Below are positions 48,468-58,082 of a DNA stretch of 64,000 nucleotides, one piece after another. The notes beneath the pieces are model-generated. The model had not been told where the DNA came from, made no database searches, and was given only the letters and a program-made list of their open reading frames with translations. This stretch comes from an uncultured Pelagibacteraceae bacterium (lineage in GTDB: Bacteria; Pseudomonadota; Alphaproteobacteria; Pelagibacterales; Pelagibacteraceae), in NCBI GenBank assembly GCA_902556855.1, contig CACDXJ010000002.1, positions 1-64,000 of the forward strand, written 5' to 3'. The stretch's first letter is position 1; each line of letters opens with the position of its first letter. The position numbers and the translations under genes were made by a program.

Positions 48468-49856
48468 ATGTCTTTTAATTGTAGGTTTGCGCCCTCTCCT
48501 ACTGGGCCTCTTCATATTGGTGGAGTTCGGACAGCGTTATTCAATTGGCTTTTGGCTAAAAAAAATAAGGGTAAATATTTTCTAAGGATAGAAGACACTG
48601 ATAAAGAAAGATCTAAAGACGAATTCAAAAAACAAATTATTACATCTTTAGCTTGGCTTGGAATTGAGCACGATGGAGATGAATACATTCAATCTAAAAA
48701 TATATCTAAACACGTTGCAGTTGCAGAGGAATTATTGAAAAAAGGTTTTGCCTACAAATGTTATTGTTCTGAGGAAGAAATTAATGAGCAAAAAGAAAAG
48801 TGTAAAAAACAAGGAATACCATATGTCTACAATAGAAAATGGAGAGATGCCAAAGATTTAAATATTCCAGAAGGAGTAAAACCGGTAATAAGATTTAAAA
48901 GTAAAATATCAGGGAATACAATTATAAAAGATTTAGTTCAAGGGGATAGAAATATTTCAAACTCCACTATAGAGGATTTTGTAATTTTAAGAAAAGATAA
49001 TACCCCAACATACCAGCTCTCAGCCACGGTTGATGATCATGAAATGAAGATAACTCATGTTATTAGAGGAGATGATCATATGATCAATTCTTTTAAACAA
49101 AGACAGATTTATGAAGCAATGGGTTGGGAAGTCCCAAAATTTGCACACATACCTTTAATTCATAGTGAACAAGGAAAAAAATTGTCAAAAAGGGATAATG
49201 CTTCCACTCTTGAAGATTATATTAAAATAGGAGTTATATCAGATGCTTTAAGGAATTATTTATTAAGATTGGGATGGTCTTACAAAGATAAAGAAATTTT
49301 TACTAAGCAAGAAAGTATAGATTTATTTGATTTAGGTGGTGTCGGTAAATCTCCTTCAAAATTAGATATGAACAGAATTTATTCAATTAATGAAACATAC
49401 ATAAAATCTATTGATGAAAAAGATCTTTTCAATTTTTTTAAGGAATATGTTTCAAAATACAAAAAACCTATAGATCAATCAAAAGAAAATATGCTTTTAA
49501 AATCAATGTGCTTTTTAAAGAATAAAGCAAAAACTTTAGAGGATATTTGGAATAATGCCCAATATATTGTTAATGATAAAATTGAAATTGGCACAGATGA
49601 CAAAAAACTTATTGATGATTTATCTAAGAAAGTAATTAAAGACTTTACTAGTGAGTATGAAAAACTATCCGCTTTATCTAGAGAAGCTTTACAGCCTATA
49701 ATCAAGTCTTTGATTGATAAACATAAGACTAATTTTAAAGGTGTGGGTCAACCTATAAGAATAGCACTAGTGGGTTCAAGATTTGGGCCAGGTATATATG
49801 ATGTAATTTTGTCCTTAGATAAATCAGAAGTAATTAAAAGACTTAAACAAATTTAA
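48468..49856 (+). CDS. gltX: Glutamyl-tRNA synthetase
   Basis: RFAPSPTGPLHIGGVRTALFNWL; KKLSKRDNA. Confidence 0.95.
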   Translation: MSFNCRFAPSPTGPLHIGGVRTALFNWLLAKKNKGKYFLRIEDTDKERSKDEFKKQIITSLAWLGIEHDGDEYIQSKNISKHVAVAEELLKKGFAYKCYCSEEEINEQKEKCKKQGIPYVYNRKWRDAKDLNIPEGVKPVIRFKSKISGNTIIKDLVQGDRNISNSTIEDFVILRKDNTPTYQLSATVDDHEMKITHVIRGDDHMINSFKQRQIYEAMGWEVPKFAHIPLIHSEQGKKLSKRDNASTLEDYIKIGVISDALRNYLLRLGWSYKDKEIFTKQESIDLFDLGGVGKSPSKLDMNRIYSINETYIKSIDEKDLFNFFKEYVSKYKKPIDQSKENMLLKSMCFLKNKAKTLEDIWNNAQYIVNDKIEIGTDDKKLIDDLSKKVIKDFTSEYEKLSALSREALQPIIKSLIDKHKTNFKGVGQPIRIALVGSRFGPGIYDVILSLDKSEVIKRLKQI

Positions 49857-50623
49857 TGAAAGACGCTGTATCTTTCAGAACAAGAAAAACTTCTATTTAC
49901 GATAAAAAATCGAATTCTCCTTTTAAAATAAGTAGATCTAAATTTTTTAATTTTATTAGTTGTAAAAGATGCTTCTATTTAGATCGTGTAAAAGGACTAA
50001 AAGAACCTTCAATGCCTGGTTGGGCTTTAAACGTAGCTGTAGATGAACTTTTAAAAAAAGAGTTTGATTTATATAGGAAAGAGCAAAAACCTCATCCTAT
50101 TATGATTAAACATAAACTTAACTTTGTTCCTTATCAGCACAAAGATTTAGATACTTGGAGAAATTCTTTGAAAGGGGGTATTTCATATTTAGATGAAAAT
50201 ACAAACCTTATTATTCATGGAGGAGTCGATGATATTTGGTTTGATTTAACCGAAAAAAAATTAGTAATAGTGGATTATAAAGCTCAATCTTCAAGTTATC
50301 CAGTAACTGTATCATCTTATCTCGATGCTGAATGGCATTCGAGTTATAAATTGCAAATGGACATATATGTTCATATTTTAAGGAAAATGAATTTCAAAGT
50401 TTCAGACCGAACTTTTTTTTATGTTTGTAATGGAGAAAAAACAAATAATAAATTTGATAATAAAATAGATTTTAAAACTACACTAATCCCATACCGAGTA
50501 AATACTGATTGGATAGAGAAAAAATTAATTGAAATGAAAGATGTTCTAAACTTAGATGAGCCACCTAAAATTGAAAAAACTTGCGAAAAGTGTGCTTATC
50601 TTGAAGGTGGAAAGAAATTTTAA
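49856..50623 (+). CDS. PD-(D/E)XK nuclease-like protein with two CxxC pairs (Cas4/RecB-like)
   Basis: GGVDDIWFDLTEKKLVIVDYKAQSS (D...DYK core), N-terminal SCKRCFYLDRVKGL and C-terminal CEKCAYLEGGKKF; overlaps the gltX stop (TAATG). Confidence 0.65.
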   Translation: MKDAVSFRTRKTSIYDKKSNSPFKISRSKFFNFISCKRCFYLDRVKGLKEPSMPGWALNVAVDELLKKEFDLYRKEQKPHPIMIKHKLNFVPYQHKDLDTWRNSLKGGISYLDENTNLIIHGGVDDIWFDLTEKKLVIVDYKAQSSSYPVTVSSYLDAEWHSSYKLQMDIYVHILRKMNFKVSDRTFFYVCNGEKTNNKFDNKIDFKTTLIPYRVNTDWIEKKLIEMKDVLNLDEPPKIEKTCEKCAYLEGGKKF

Positions 50624-50624
50624 T

Positions 50625-51269
50625 TTATCTATTATTATTTTCATCATCATTATTAGATGATTGGTCTGTATTTTCTGGTTGAGTTTCCTCTTGAGTAGTC
50701 TCTTCTGTACGTGTTTCCTCTTGAACTGGTTGTTCAGGTTCTGGCTCAGGTTCAGGAGTTGGTTCCTGTGATTGAGCTCTAGCAATATCTGCTGCAGTTT
50801 GTGGAGTTGGCTCTCTTCTCATAAAGAAATATATTCCGGCAGCAATAACTGCAATAGCACCTAGAATGTACAACATGATATTTACAATACTTAATCCTTC
50901 TTTTTCTTCTTCAATTGGTGTTTCTTCTGTAACTGGTTTCACTTCCTCTTCTTCAGGTTTAGCATCTTGTTCTTGGTTGGCTTCAGCATTTACTTGTTCT
51001 TTTGGCTTTTCAGTTTGAGGAGCTGGTTCTGGTTCTGGCTCCGGTTCTTTAGCTGGTTCTGGTTCTGGCTCAGGTTCTGGTTCTGGTTCTGGCTCAGGTT
51101 CTGGTTCCGGCTCTGGTTCTGGTTCTGGTTCCTTTTTAGGCTCAGGAGCGGGCGTTGAAACTTCAGTTTTAGGTGCTTGGGCTACGTCTTCTTTATTCTT
51201 AATAAGAGGATCTATTGCCCCTGTTACCACAAGAATTATGCCAGCAGCTAAAACTATAATTGGATCCAT
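50625..51269 (-). CDS. Two-TM protein with long Glu-Pro (EPEPEP) repeats
   Basis: N-terminal hydrophobic segment, (PE)n tract, second TM ([26 protein letters not shown]), acidic tail. Confidence 0.65.
   Translation of the reverse strand: MDPIIVLAAGIILVVTGAIDPLIKNKEDVAQAPKTEVSTPAPEPKKEPEPEPEPEPEPEPEPEPEPEPEPEPAKEPEPEPEPAPQTEKPKEQVNAEANQEQDAKPEEEEVKPVTEETPIEEEKEGLSIVNIMLYILGAIAVIAAGIYFFMRREPTPQTAADIARAQSQEPTPEPEPEPEQPVQEETRTEETTQEETQPENTDQSSNNDDENNNR
51030..51140. repeat. Imperfect hexanucleotide tandem repeat (GGTTCT/GGCTCA/GGTTCC units)
   Basis: Repeated ggttctggctcaggttctggttctggttctggctcaggttctggttccggctctggttctgg, encoding EPEPEP on the minus strand. Confidence 0.9.
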
Positions 51270-51403
51270 GAGTCGGATTCTAAACTTTTGGTTTATTAAA
51301 TCACCTTTTTATGTGAACGATTTGGGTGCTGTGTGAATAAAAAAATACGAAAATATTGATATTTTAATGATTAAATTTACTCAAAATTTGATAAAATCAA
51401 ATA

Positions 51404-51526
51404 ATGAATTCAATTTTTCTATTTTTTTTAACGGCATATATTATTTATTATCTTTTTAGACCTGTCACAAAAAAAGAAATAGAAAAATTTGAAAATCCTG
51501 ATAACTGGTCAAATATGGGTCTTTAA
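51404..51526 (+). CDS. 40-aa small membrane protein
   Basis: MNSIFLFFLTAYIIYYLFRPVTKKEIEKFENPDNWSNMGL*; TM helix plus short tail; below the track cutoff. Confidence 0.5.
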   Translation: MNSIFLFFLTAYIIYYLFRPVTKKEIEKFENPDNWSNMGL

Positions 51527-52438
51527 CCCTTTTAGGTGCTCAATTATACTTTCAGATAAAGCTTGTAAATCATAGCCACCTTCCAGAAAAGAAATTACTC
51601 TTCCTTTTGAATGAATATTAGCAATTTCAATTATTTTTTTTGTAATAGTAAAAAAATCAGAAGATTCTAAATTTATATTTGCTAGAGGGTCTCTTTTATG
51701 GGCATCAAAGCCGGCTGAAATTAAAATAACTTCTGGCTTGAACTTTTCTACAGGAGTTAAAACTTTTTTTTCAAAAATTTCCTGAAATTCTTTACTTTTT
51801 AAACCAGCTTTTAAAGTGGCGTTATAGATATTACCTACACCTGTTTCATTTTCAGCTCCAGTTCCAGGAAATAGAGGAAATTCATGAGAAGATCCGTATG
51901 CAACCGATTTATCCTTATAAAATATCTCTTGTGTTCCATTTCCATGATGAACGTCAAAATCAATAATAGCTACTTTTCCTACTTTGTATTTTTTTTGTAA
52001 ATATCTCGCTGCCACTGCAACATTATTTATGAAACAGAATCCATTCGCTCTTACAGTTTCTGCATGATGCCCTGGAGGTCTAATTGCACAAAAAACTCTC
52101 TCATTATTCTTAATTAGATCATCACAAGCTGCAATTCCTGAACCGCAAGACCTTAGGATTGCATTTTTACTATAAGGACATAACATTGTATCTGCGTAAG
52201 GTTCCTTTTCAACACCAATTATTCCTTCTCTTGGTATATTTGCAAAAATTTCTTCTATATGTTCTTTAGGATGAACTAGAGAAACTGTTCCTAAATCAAC
52301 TTGAGGTGCTTCCTTAAACTTTACTCTTAAATCTGAAGATTTAATAGATCTTAAAATACAGTCTAATCTTTCTTTTCTCTCTGGATGATTAACTCCATTA
52401 AATTTTAGTAAACAGTCTGAATGTGAATAAATAATCAT
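51509..52438 (-). CDS. Histone-deacetylase-family (acetoin-utilization-like) amidohydrolase
   Basis: CAIRPPGHHAE, FCFINNVAVAARYL, VAIIDFDVHHGNGTQEIFY, ISAGFDAHKRDP. Confidence 0.9.
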   Translation of the reverse strand: MIIYSHSDCLLKFNGVNHPERKERLDCILRSIKSSDLRVKFKEAPQVDLGTVSLVHPKEHIEEIFANIPREGIIGVEKEPYADTMLCPYSKNAILRSCGSGIAACDDLIKNNERVFCAIRPPGHHAETVRANGFCFINNVAVAARYLQKKYKVGKVAIIDFDVHHGNGTQEIFYKDKSVAYGSSHEFPLFPGTGAENETGVGNIYNATLKAGLKSKEFQEIFEKKVLTPVEKFKPEVILISAGFDAHKRDPLANINLESSDFFTITKKIIEIANIHSKGRVISFLEGGYDLQALSESIIEHLKGLKTHI

Positions 52439-52512
52439 TTAAAATTCCTCTCTTTTAGCTATGTAATATTCTCATTATAAGTATAATTAATAAAAAGGAA
52501 AGTTTATAAAAA

Positions 52513-52908
52513 GTGAATATTTATTATTTTGCTTATGGAACAAATCTAAATAGAAAAATTTTTTTAAAAAAGTTTAAAGATGCAAAAATTAAAAAAAAAT
52601 ACTATCTAAAAAATTTTAAAGTAGTTTTTAGAACAAACTACAGAGTGCCAGATCTTCAACGAGATAAAAATTCAAAAACTCCTGGACTTATTTATGAAAT
52701 TAATAATGATATTATAAAAAAATTGGATAAATACGAGGACTTTCCAAAATTATATATAAAGAAACATTTTAAATATTATAGAAAAAAAATTATGTATTAC
52801 TGTTTAAAAAAAAAATTTCCTATTAAATATCCTTCTGGTTATTATTTTAAAATAATGAAAAATGGATACCGTCAAAATAAGTTTAAATTTAAAATAAAAA
52901 AATTATAA
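52513..52908 (+). CDS. Gamma-glutamylcyclotransferase (AIG2-like) family protein
   Basis: YYFAYGTNLNRKIF start motif and ...LDKYEDFPKLYIKKHF. Confidence 0.7.
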   Translation: MNIYYFAYGTNLNRKIFLKKFKDAKIKKKYYLKNFKVVFRTNYRVPDLQRDKNSKTPGLIYEINNDIIKKLDKYEDFPKLYIKKHFKYYRKKIMYYCLKKKFPIKYPSGYYFKIMKNGYRQNKFKFKIKKL

Positions 52909-54033
52909 AAATTTAACTATGGCCTTGCTTGCTTTTTCTGATGCTGGGATAGAATTTTTAAATTGACTTAAAATTGATTGAGTTCTTTCGACTTGCTCTT
53001 TAATTTTATTTGGATCTTCTACAAAAGAACTTACACATTTAAATATATTTTCCGATTTACATTTTGACTGAATGAGTTCTGGTATTATTTCCTCTTTAGC
53101 TGCAAAATTTATTATATTTACATATTTAATCTTTACTAGTGCCTTGATTATTAGATAATTGAAAATATTCATTTTATATATGATTACAGAGGGGATTTTA
53201 CATTTGCAAATTTCCAATGAAACTGTTCCTGATTTCGAAACTGCAAAAACTGATTTTTTAAGAGTGTGTAATTTAATTTTATCGTCACTAATAATTTCAC
53301 AATTTTTTGTTCCTTTTGACTCTAAATAAAATTTTATTAAGTCAGTGTGTTGCTTCGTTGAGTGAAAAATGTAAACAAAATCCTCATATTTATTATTCAT
53401 TAACTCTATAAATTCCATTAAGATCGGCATCAAAGTTTTTATCTCTGAAGTTCTGCTTCCAGGAAAAACTGATATTAATGCTTTGTTCTTGTCTATAATT
53501 TGATTGATATCAATTTTACTCTCAGATGTTTCATCTAATAATGGATGACCAACAAATTCATTGCTCATATTTTCTTTTTCAAAATATGGTTTCTCAAATT
53601 TAAATAATAAAAGGATATGATCGATAAATTTTTTGATTTTTTTTACTCTATCTTCCCTCCAAACCCAGACTTGAGGAGCTACATAATGTATTGTCTTAAT
53701 ATTTGAATCTTTATTTTTTACTCTTTCTGCGACCCTTAAAGTGAAATCTGGGCTATCAACAGTAAGTAAAATATCTGGTTTAAAATCTATTATAGCCTTC
53801 ACTGTATCGTTAATTTTTTTATTTATCTTAAAAATGTTTGTTATTACATTTGTGAACCCTGTGTATGTGATTTCATTAAGATTATAAATTGACTTAATAC
53901 CTAAAGACTCTAGGTTCTCTCCTCCTACACATAGATATTCTACCTCTGAAACTTTTTTTTTTAATTCTTTTATTACCTTTGATGCTAGCTTGTCTCCTGA
54001 TGGTTCACCTGTAAGTATAAATATTTTTTTCAT
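52903..54033 (-). CDS. lpxB: Lipid-A-disaccharide synthase
   Basis: ILTGEPSGDKLASKVI, YVAPQVWVWREDRVKKI, FVGHPLLDE, VFPGSRTSEI. Confidence 0.92.
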   Translation of the reverse strand: MKKIFILTGEPSGDKLASKVIKELKKKVSEVEYLCVGGENLESLGIKSIYNLNEITYTGFTNVITNIFKINKKINDTVKAIIDFKPDILLTVDSPDFTLRVAERVKNKDSNIKTIHYVAPQVWVWREDRVKKIKKFIDHILLLFKFEKPYFEKENMSNEFVGHPLLDETSESKIDINQIIDKNKALISVFPGSRTSEIKTLMPILMEFIELMNNKYEDFVYIFHSTKQHTDLIKFYLESKGTKNCEIISDDKIKLHTLKKSVFAVSKSGTVSLEICKCKIPSVIIYKMNIFNYLIIKALVKIKYVNIINFAAKEEIIPELIQSKCKSENIFKCVSSFVEDPNKIKEQVERTQSILSQFKNSIPASEKASKAIVKFL

Positions 54034-55085
54034 TTATACATTCTCCAAAGTTCACCTCTATCTGATAATAAATATAAATCTCCACTACTATGTACTTTTA
54101 TATCTCTAATTCTTCCGATATTTCCTTTAAATAAAATTTTTTCATTAATAAATTTAGAGTTATTAAATTTTATTTTTCTCAAGGATTGATCTTTAAGAGA
54201 TGTTATCAAAGCGTCACCATTCCATTGTTTAAAAGTTTCTCCCTCGTAAATCGTTATTGCACTAACTGCAATTGATGGTACCCAATATTTAATTGCCTTA
54301 GTAAATCCTGGTTTCCATTTTGGCCCAATTTTAGTGCCTGAATAATTAGTTCCGCCCCATCCAAGAATTTTCCATCCGTAATTCTCTCCTAAATTGGCTG
54401 TTCCAAACCAATCTCCACCTTTAGCTCCATGGTTTGTAAGATAAATTTTATTATCAAAAGGTGAAAGTGACATTCCTTGGGGGTTTCTCACTCCAATTTG
54501 GAAAATTTCTGGAAGCCAATTTTTTTTATTTATAAATTTTGGATTATCTATTGGTATAGATCCATCTAAATTTATTCTAATGATGCTTCCAGGATGTTTT
54601 GTGTAATCTTGTGCTATCATACCCTTTCCACGCTCACCGGCACTTATATACAAATGTTTATCTTTAATGACTATTCTTGAACCAAAATGATACCCAGAAT
54701 TAATTGGTGGTTCAGCCCGAAATATATTTTTAAATATCATCTTTTTTTTGTTAAATTTAGCTTTAGCAACCGATGTACTAGACATACCTTTTGATCTATC
54801 CTCTGAATAAGAAATATAAACAAAATTATCTTTATATAGGATATCTAATAGACCTCCCTGGCCATCTTCTAAAATATTAAGGTTATGATTTATATTTATA
54901 GTTTTTTTATCCTTCAGATTAAAAAATTTTATATTCCCAATTTTTTCAGTTATGAGAATTTCTTCGTTATTTATAAAAGATAAACTCCAAGGTTTTTCAA
55001 ATCCTATTTTAATTTTTTCTAATTTGAAATCTTTAGCGTTTAAATTTGAACACAAAAGGAAGAAAATAATAATTTTTTTTATCAT
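54030..55085 (-). CDS. PQQ-dependent soluble aldose sugar dehydrogenase-like protein
   Basis: Signal peptide; beta-propeller motifs FEKPWSLSFI, HFGSRIVI, GVRNPQGMSL, GDWFGTANLGENYGWKI. Confidence 0.8.
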   Translation of the reverse strand: MIKKIIIFFLLCSNLNAKDFKLEKIKIGFEKPWSLSFINNEEILITEKIGNIKFFNLKDKKTININHNLNILEDGQGGLLDILYKDNFVYISYSEDRSKGMSSTSVAKAKFNKKKMIFKNIFRAEPPINSGYHFGSRIVIKDKHLYISAGERGKGMIAQDYTKHPGSIIRINLDGSIPIDNPKFINKKNWLPEIFQIGVRNPQGMSLSPFDNKIYLTNHGAKGGDWFGTANLGENYGWKILGWGGTNYSGTKIGPKWKPGFTKAIKYWVPSIAVSAITIYEGETFKQWNGDALITSLKDQSLRKIKFNNSKFINEKILFKGNIGRIRDIKVHSSGDLYLLSDRGELWRMYK

Positions 55086-55873
55086 TTTACTAAAATAAAT
55101 ATTTTATTTTTATTTGCATATATTATTGATGCTTTCTTATCTAAAAATATATTCTTTTTGTGCTTTAATACTAATCCTTTTAATCCAGCTTTTTTACATT
55201 GTTTAATAGTTTCTAGTCCCACAGTCGGTAAATCTATTCTTAAATCCTGTTTTTTTTTTGGAAATTTAACTAATACACCATTTAAATTATTATTTTTCTT
55301 TTTAATATTTTTTAACATTGCAGCTGTTCCAGTTTTCTTTTCTATCGCAATTACTTTGTTGTTTCTAGAAATAGCTCCTTGACTAAATGAGTAATCTCCT
55401 GAATCATTTATTGCTTTAATTGCATTAACTATATCTATTTTGTCTTTTTCGTTTGGCTTTTGTTTTGTATAAACTCCTTTTTTCAAACTTATTTCTGGAG
55501 TAAATATATTTGAACTAATAGTTTTTATTTTTTCTATTTCAAAAATTTTAATTATTTGTTTAAGTATAGCTGCATCTCCCAATTTTAAAACTTTTAAAAT
55601 TCTAGGAAAATAGTACAAACCTTTAAAATCTAATCTTACTCTAGAAAAATTTGGTTTATTCACTTTTCCAGCAAAGAGGACTTTTTTACATCTATTTCTT
55701 TTTAAAATTGAAATTATTTTTCCAAATTCTCCAATTTTTGCTGGGAAACTATTTTTGTAATTTTTAAAAATATTTTTTTTAGTTAAATCTATTATGATAA
55801 ATTTTTTTTTAAATTTAATTTTTTTATAAATATATTTTGGAAGGTTTGTTTCTCCAAAAATTAAGCCAATCAT
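55082..55873 (-). CDS. lpxI: UDP-2,3-diacylglucosamine pyrophosphatase LpxI
   Basis: DUF1009-type: IGEFGKIISILKRNRCKKVLFAGKVNKPNF, DLPTVGLETIKQCKKAGLKGLVL; between lpxA and lpxB. Confidence 0.85.
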   Translation of the reverse strand: MIGLIFGETNLPKYIYKKIKFKKKFIIIDLTKKNIFKNYKNSFPAKIGEFGKIISILKRNRCKKVLFAGKVNKPNFSRVRLDFKGLYYFPRILKVLKLGDAAILKQIIKIFEIEKIKTISSNIFTPEISLKKGVYTKQKPNEKDKIDIVNAIKAINDSGDYSFSQGAISRNNKVIAIEKKTGTAAMLKNIKKKNNNLNGVLVKFPKKKQDLRIDLPTVGLETIKQCKKAGLKGLVLKHKKNIFLDKKASIIYANKNKIFILVK

Positions 55874-55879
55874 AATATT

Positions 55880-56659
55880 TTAATTATTTGGTAAACAAAT
55901 TGGTCTTTTTTTATCTTTATTAATAAAGTTAATAATTTCTGATACTAAAATGTTATTTTTGTATTTTTCTCTTATTTTATTTAGATTTTGAAGAAGGTTG
56001 CTTGATGAAAATATTTCTTTATAAGCTTTGTTAAGCTCCATAATTTTACTATTATCATATTTTTGTCTCCTTAAACCTATTAAATTTAATCCCTCTAGAT
56101 AATTTCTATGACCTAGGCAAAGTCCAAACGGTATAACATCTTTTGTTACTCCAGTTAGTCCACCTATCATTGCCATTCTTCCAATTCTTGTAAACTGATG
56201 AACAGCTGCGTTTCCTCCAATAATTACAGAGTCTTCTACTAAAACGTGACCACCTAAGGGTACATTATTTGCAATAATAACATTATTTCCAATTTTACAA
56301 TCATGAGCTATATGTGAAGAAATCATAAATAAACAATTATTGCCAATTATAGTTTTCAATCCTCCACCTTCTGTTCCTGGATTGATAGTTACATATTCTC
56401 TAATAGTATTATTTTCTCCTATTACTAAACTATTTTTTTCATTATTGAATTTTAAATCTTGCGGTTGTGTACCAATACTCGCAAACGGGAAAATTTTTGT
56501 CCCTTTTCCAACTGTGGTGTATCCCTCTATATGAACATTAGAAATTAAATTTACATTTTCTTTTAATTCAACATTTGGTCCAACAAAACAAAATGGTCCA
56601 ATATTTGCGGATTTTGAAATTTTAGCTTTTTTGTCAATTATACTCGTATTATGTATCAT
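55880..56659 (-). CDS. lpxA: UDP-N-acetylglucosamine acyltransferase
   Basis: Left-handed beta-helix hexapeptides; IGTQPQDLKF, REYVTINPGT, HIAHDCKIGNNVI. Confidence 0.94.
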   Translation of the reverse strand: MIHNTSIIDKKAKISKSANIGPFCFVGPNVELKENVNLISNVHIEGYTTVGKGTKIFPFASIGTQPQDLKFNNEKNSLVIGENNTIREYVTINPGTEGGGLKTIIGNNCLFMISSHIAHDCKIGNNVIIANNVPLGGHVLVEDSVIIGGNAAVHQFTRIGRMAMIGGLTGVTKDVIPFGLCLGHRNYLEGLNLIGLRRQKYDNSKIMELNKAYKEIFSSSNLLQNLNKIREKYKNNILVSEIINFINKDKKRPICLPNN

Positions 56660-57111
56660 TATTTTCTATCGACTATTGTTGCTGACCATTCTGCATCTGC
56701 CATTCTTTTTCCCTCTACTTTTGCTGTTCCTTTGTATTTCCAAACTCTTCCATGAGTTCTAAGCGCTTCAACTTCTAAATGTAATTCGCAATCAGGTATG
56801 ACTGGATTTCTAAATCTAGCCTTGTCTACTCCCATCAAAAAAACTAACTTATTGTCATAAACCTCTCGATCAATACCATGTGCTGTAAAAGCGGCGGCTG
56901 CTTGACCAAAAGCCTCAACAATAAGTACACCCGGCATAACAGGTTGATTTGGAAAATGACCTTGTACATAGAATCCATTTTTTTTTACATACATTATCCC
57001 TGTGGCTGATTTGAGTGGAACTATATTAATTATTTTATCAATCAGAAGCATGGGCTCTCTATGTGGTAATAAATTTTCTATATCTTTTTTACTTAATGTT
57101 TCCATAATCAT
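56659..57111 (-). CDS. fabZ: 3-hydroxyacyl-ACP dehydratase FabZ
   Basis: LLPHREPMLLIDKI, GHFPNQPVMPGVLIVEAFGQ. Confidence 0.95.
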   Translation of the reverse strand: MIMETLSKKDIENLLPHREPMLLIDKIINIVPLKSATGIMYVKKNGFYVQGHFPNQPVMPGVLIVEAFGQAAAAFTAHGIDREVYDNKLVFLMGVDKARFRNPVIPDCELHLEVEALRTHGRVWKYKGTAKVEGKRMADAEWSATIVDRK

Positions 57112-58076
57112 TTTTTTTTTTGATTTTTTATAAAATCTTTGAAAGAAACTGCAGGATAACCCATTATTATTTTGTTGTCTTCAACGTCATTAACTACCCC
57201 ACTTCCTCCGCCTATTTTTACATTATTACCAATTTTTAAATGGCCTGATACGCCTGCCTGTCCTCCAATTGAAACATTGTTGCCGATTTTTGTACTTCCT
57301 GCAAAACCTACCTGGCCAGCTATCATACAATTAGATCCAATTTTAACATTGTGTGCTATGTGTACTTGATTATCTATATAAGTATTTTTTCCAATTTCAG
57401 TATCGTCAATTGATCCTCTATCAATTGTGCATCCTGATGATATTTCTACATCATTATTGATAATAACTTTACCAATGTGAGGAAATTTTAAGTTTTTTTC
57501 TTTAAGAGGTATAAATCCAAAACCTTTTTGTCCTATTTTACAATTATCTTGAAGCACTACTCTATCTCCTAACAAACAGTTTTTAATAATTACATTTGAT
57601 CCAATAATACAATTAACGCCAATTTTTACGTTTTGTTCAATAATTGTATTAGATCCGATTATAGAATTTTTGCCTATTTTAACCTTTTTACCAATTAAAA
57701 CATTATTTCCAAATTTTACAGAATTGTAACTCTTCTTGCTTGGTGATTTTAAAGATAAATCTGGATAATCAATATCGGCATCTGGATAGATTTTTTTTAA
57801 AGATTTTGCTAATTCAAATAAAACATTTTTTACAATTATTTTGTCAACACTAGAGGGAAGATGATTTTTCAACCTCTCAGTTGTAATACAAGCACTAGCT
57901 TTTGTATTTTTTGCTTCATCTACGTATTTTGCTGAGTCAAAAAAAGTAAGGTCATTTCTTTTTGATTTTTTTAGAGGTTTAATATCATTAATAATAAAAT
58001 TTTTTTTAAAATCAATATTAGGAAAGATTTTATTTATTTTTATATTATTTTTTTTGAAAAAAAAATTTGAATTCAT
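57108..58076 (-). CDS. lpxD: UDP-3-O-acyl-glucosamine N-acyltransferase
   Basis: Hexapeptide repeats; IGQKGFGFIP, STIDRGSIDDTEIG-like (CTIDRGSIDDTEIG), HIAHNVKIGSNCMIAGQVGFAGS. Confidence 0.94.
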   Translation of the reverse strand: MNSNFFFKKNNIKINKIFPNIDFKKNFIINDIKPLKKSKRNDLTFFDSAKYVDEAKNTKASACITTERLKNHLPSSVDKIIVKNVLFELAKSLKKIYPDADIDYPDLSLKSPSKKSYNSVKFGNNVLIGKKVKIGKNSIIGSNTIIEQNVKIGVNCIIGSNVIIKNCLLGDRVVLQDNCKIGQKGFGFIPLKEKNLKFPHIGKVIINNDVEISSGCTIDRGSIDDTEIGKNTYIDNQVHIAHNVKIGSNCMIAGQVGFAGSTKIGNNVSIGGQAGVSGHLKIGNNVKIGGGSGVVNDVEDNKIIMGYPAVSFKDFIKNQKKK

Positions 58077-58082
58077 TCAAAT

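Noticed and set aside
49856-50623. A CRISPR-associated cas4 gene proper
   Set aside because: No repeats, cas1/cas2 or effector genes are visible in the window; only a Cas4-like fold is suggested.
51030-51140. Possible CRISPR or regulatory repeat array
   Set aside because: Units are contiguous 6-mers without spacers, in frame within an ORF; this is a coding microsatellite.
50967-51158. 63-aa [10 protein letters not shown]-rich plus-strand ORF
   Set aside because: Artefact of reading the antisense of the EP-repeat tract.
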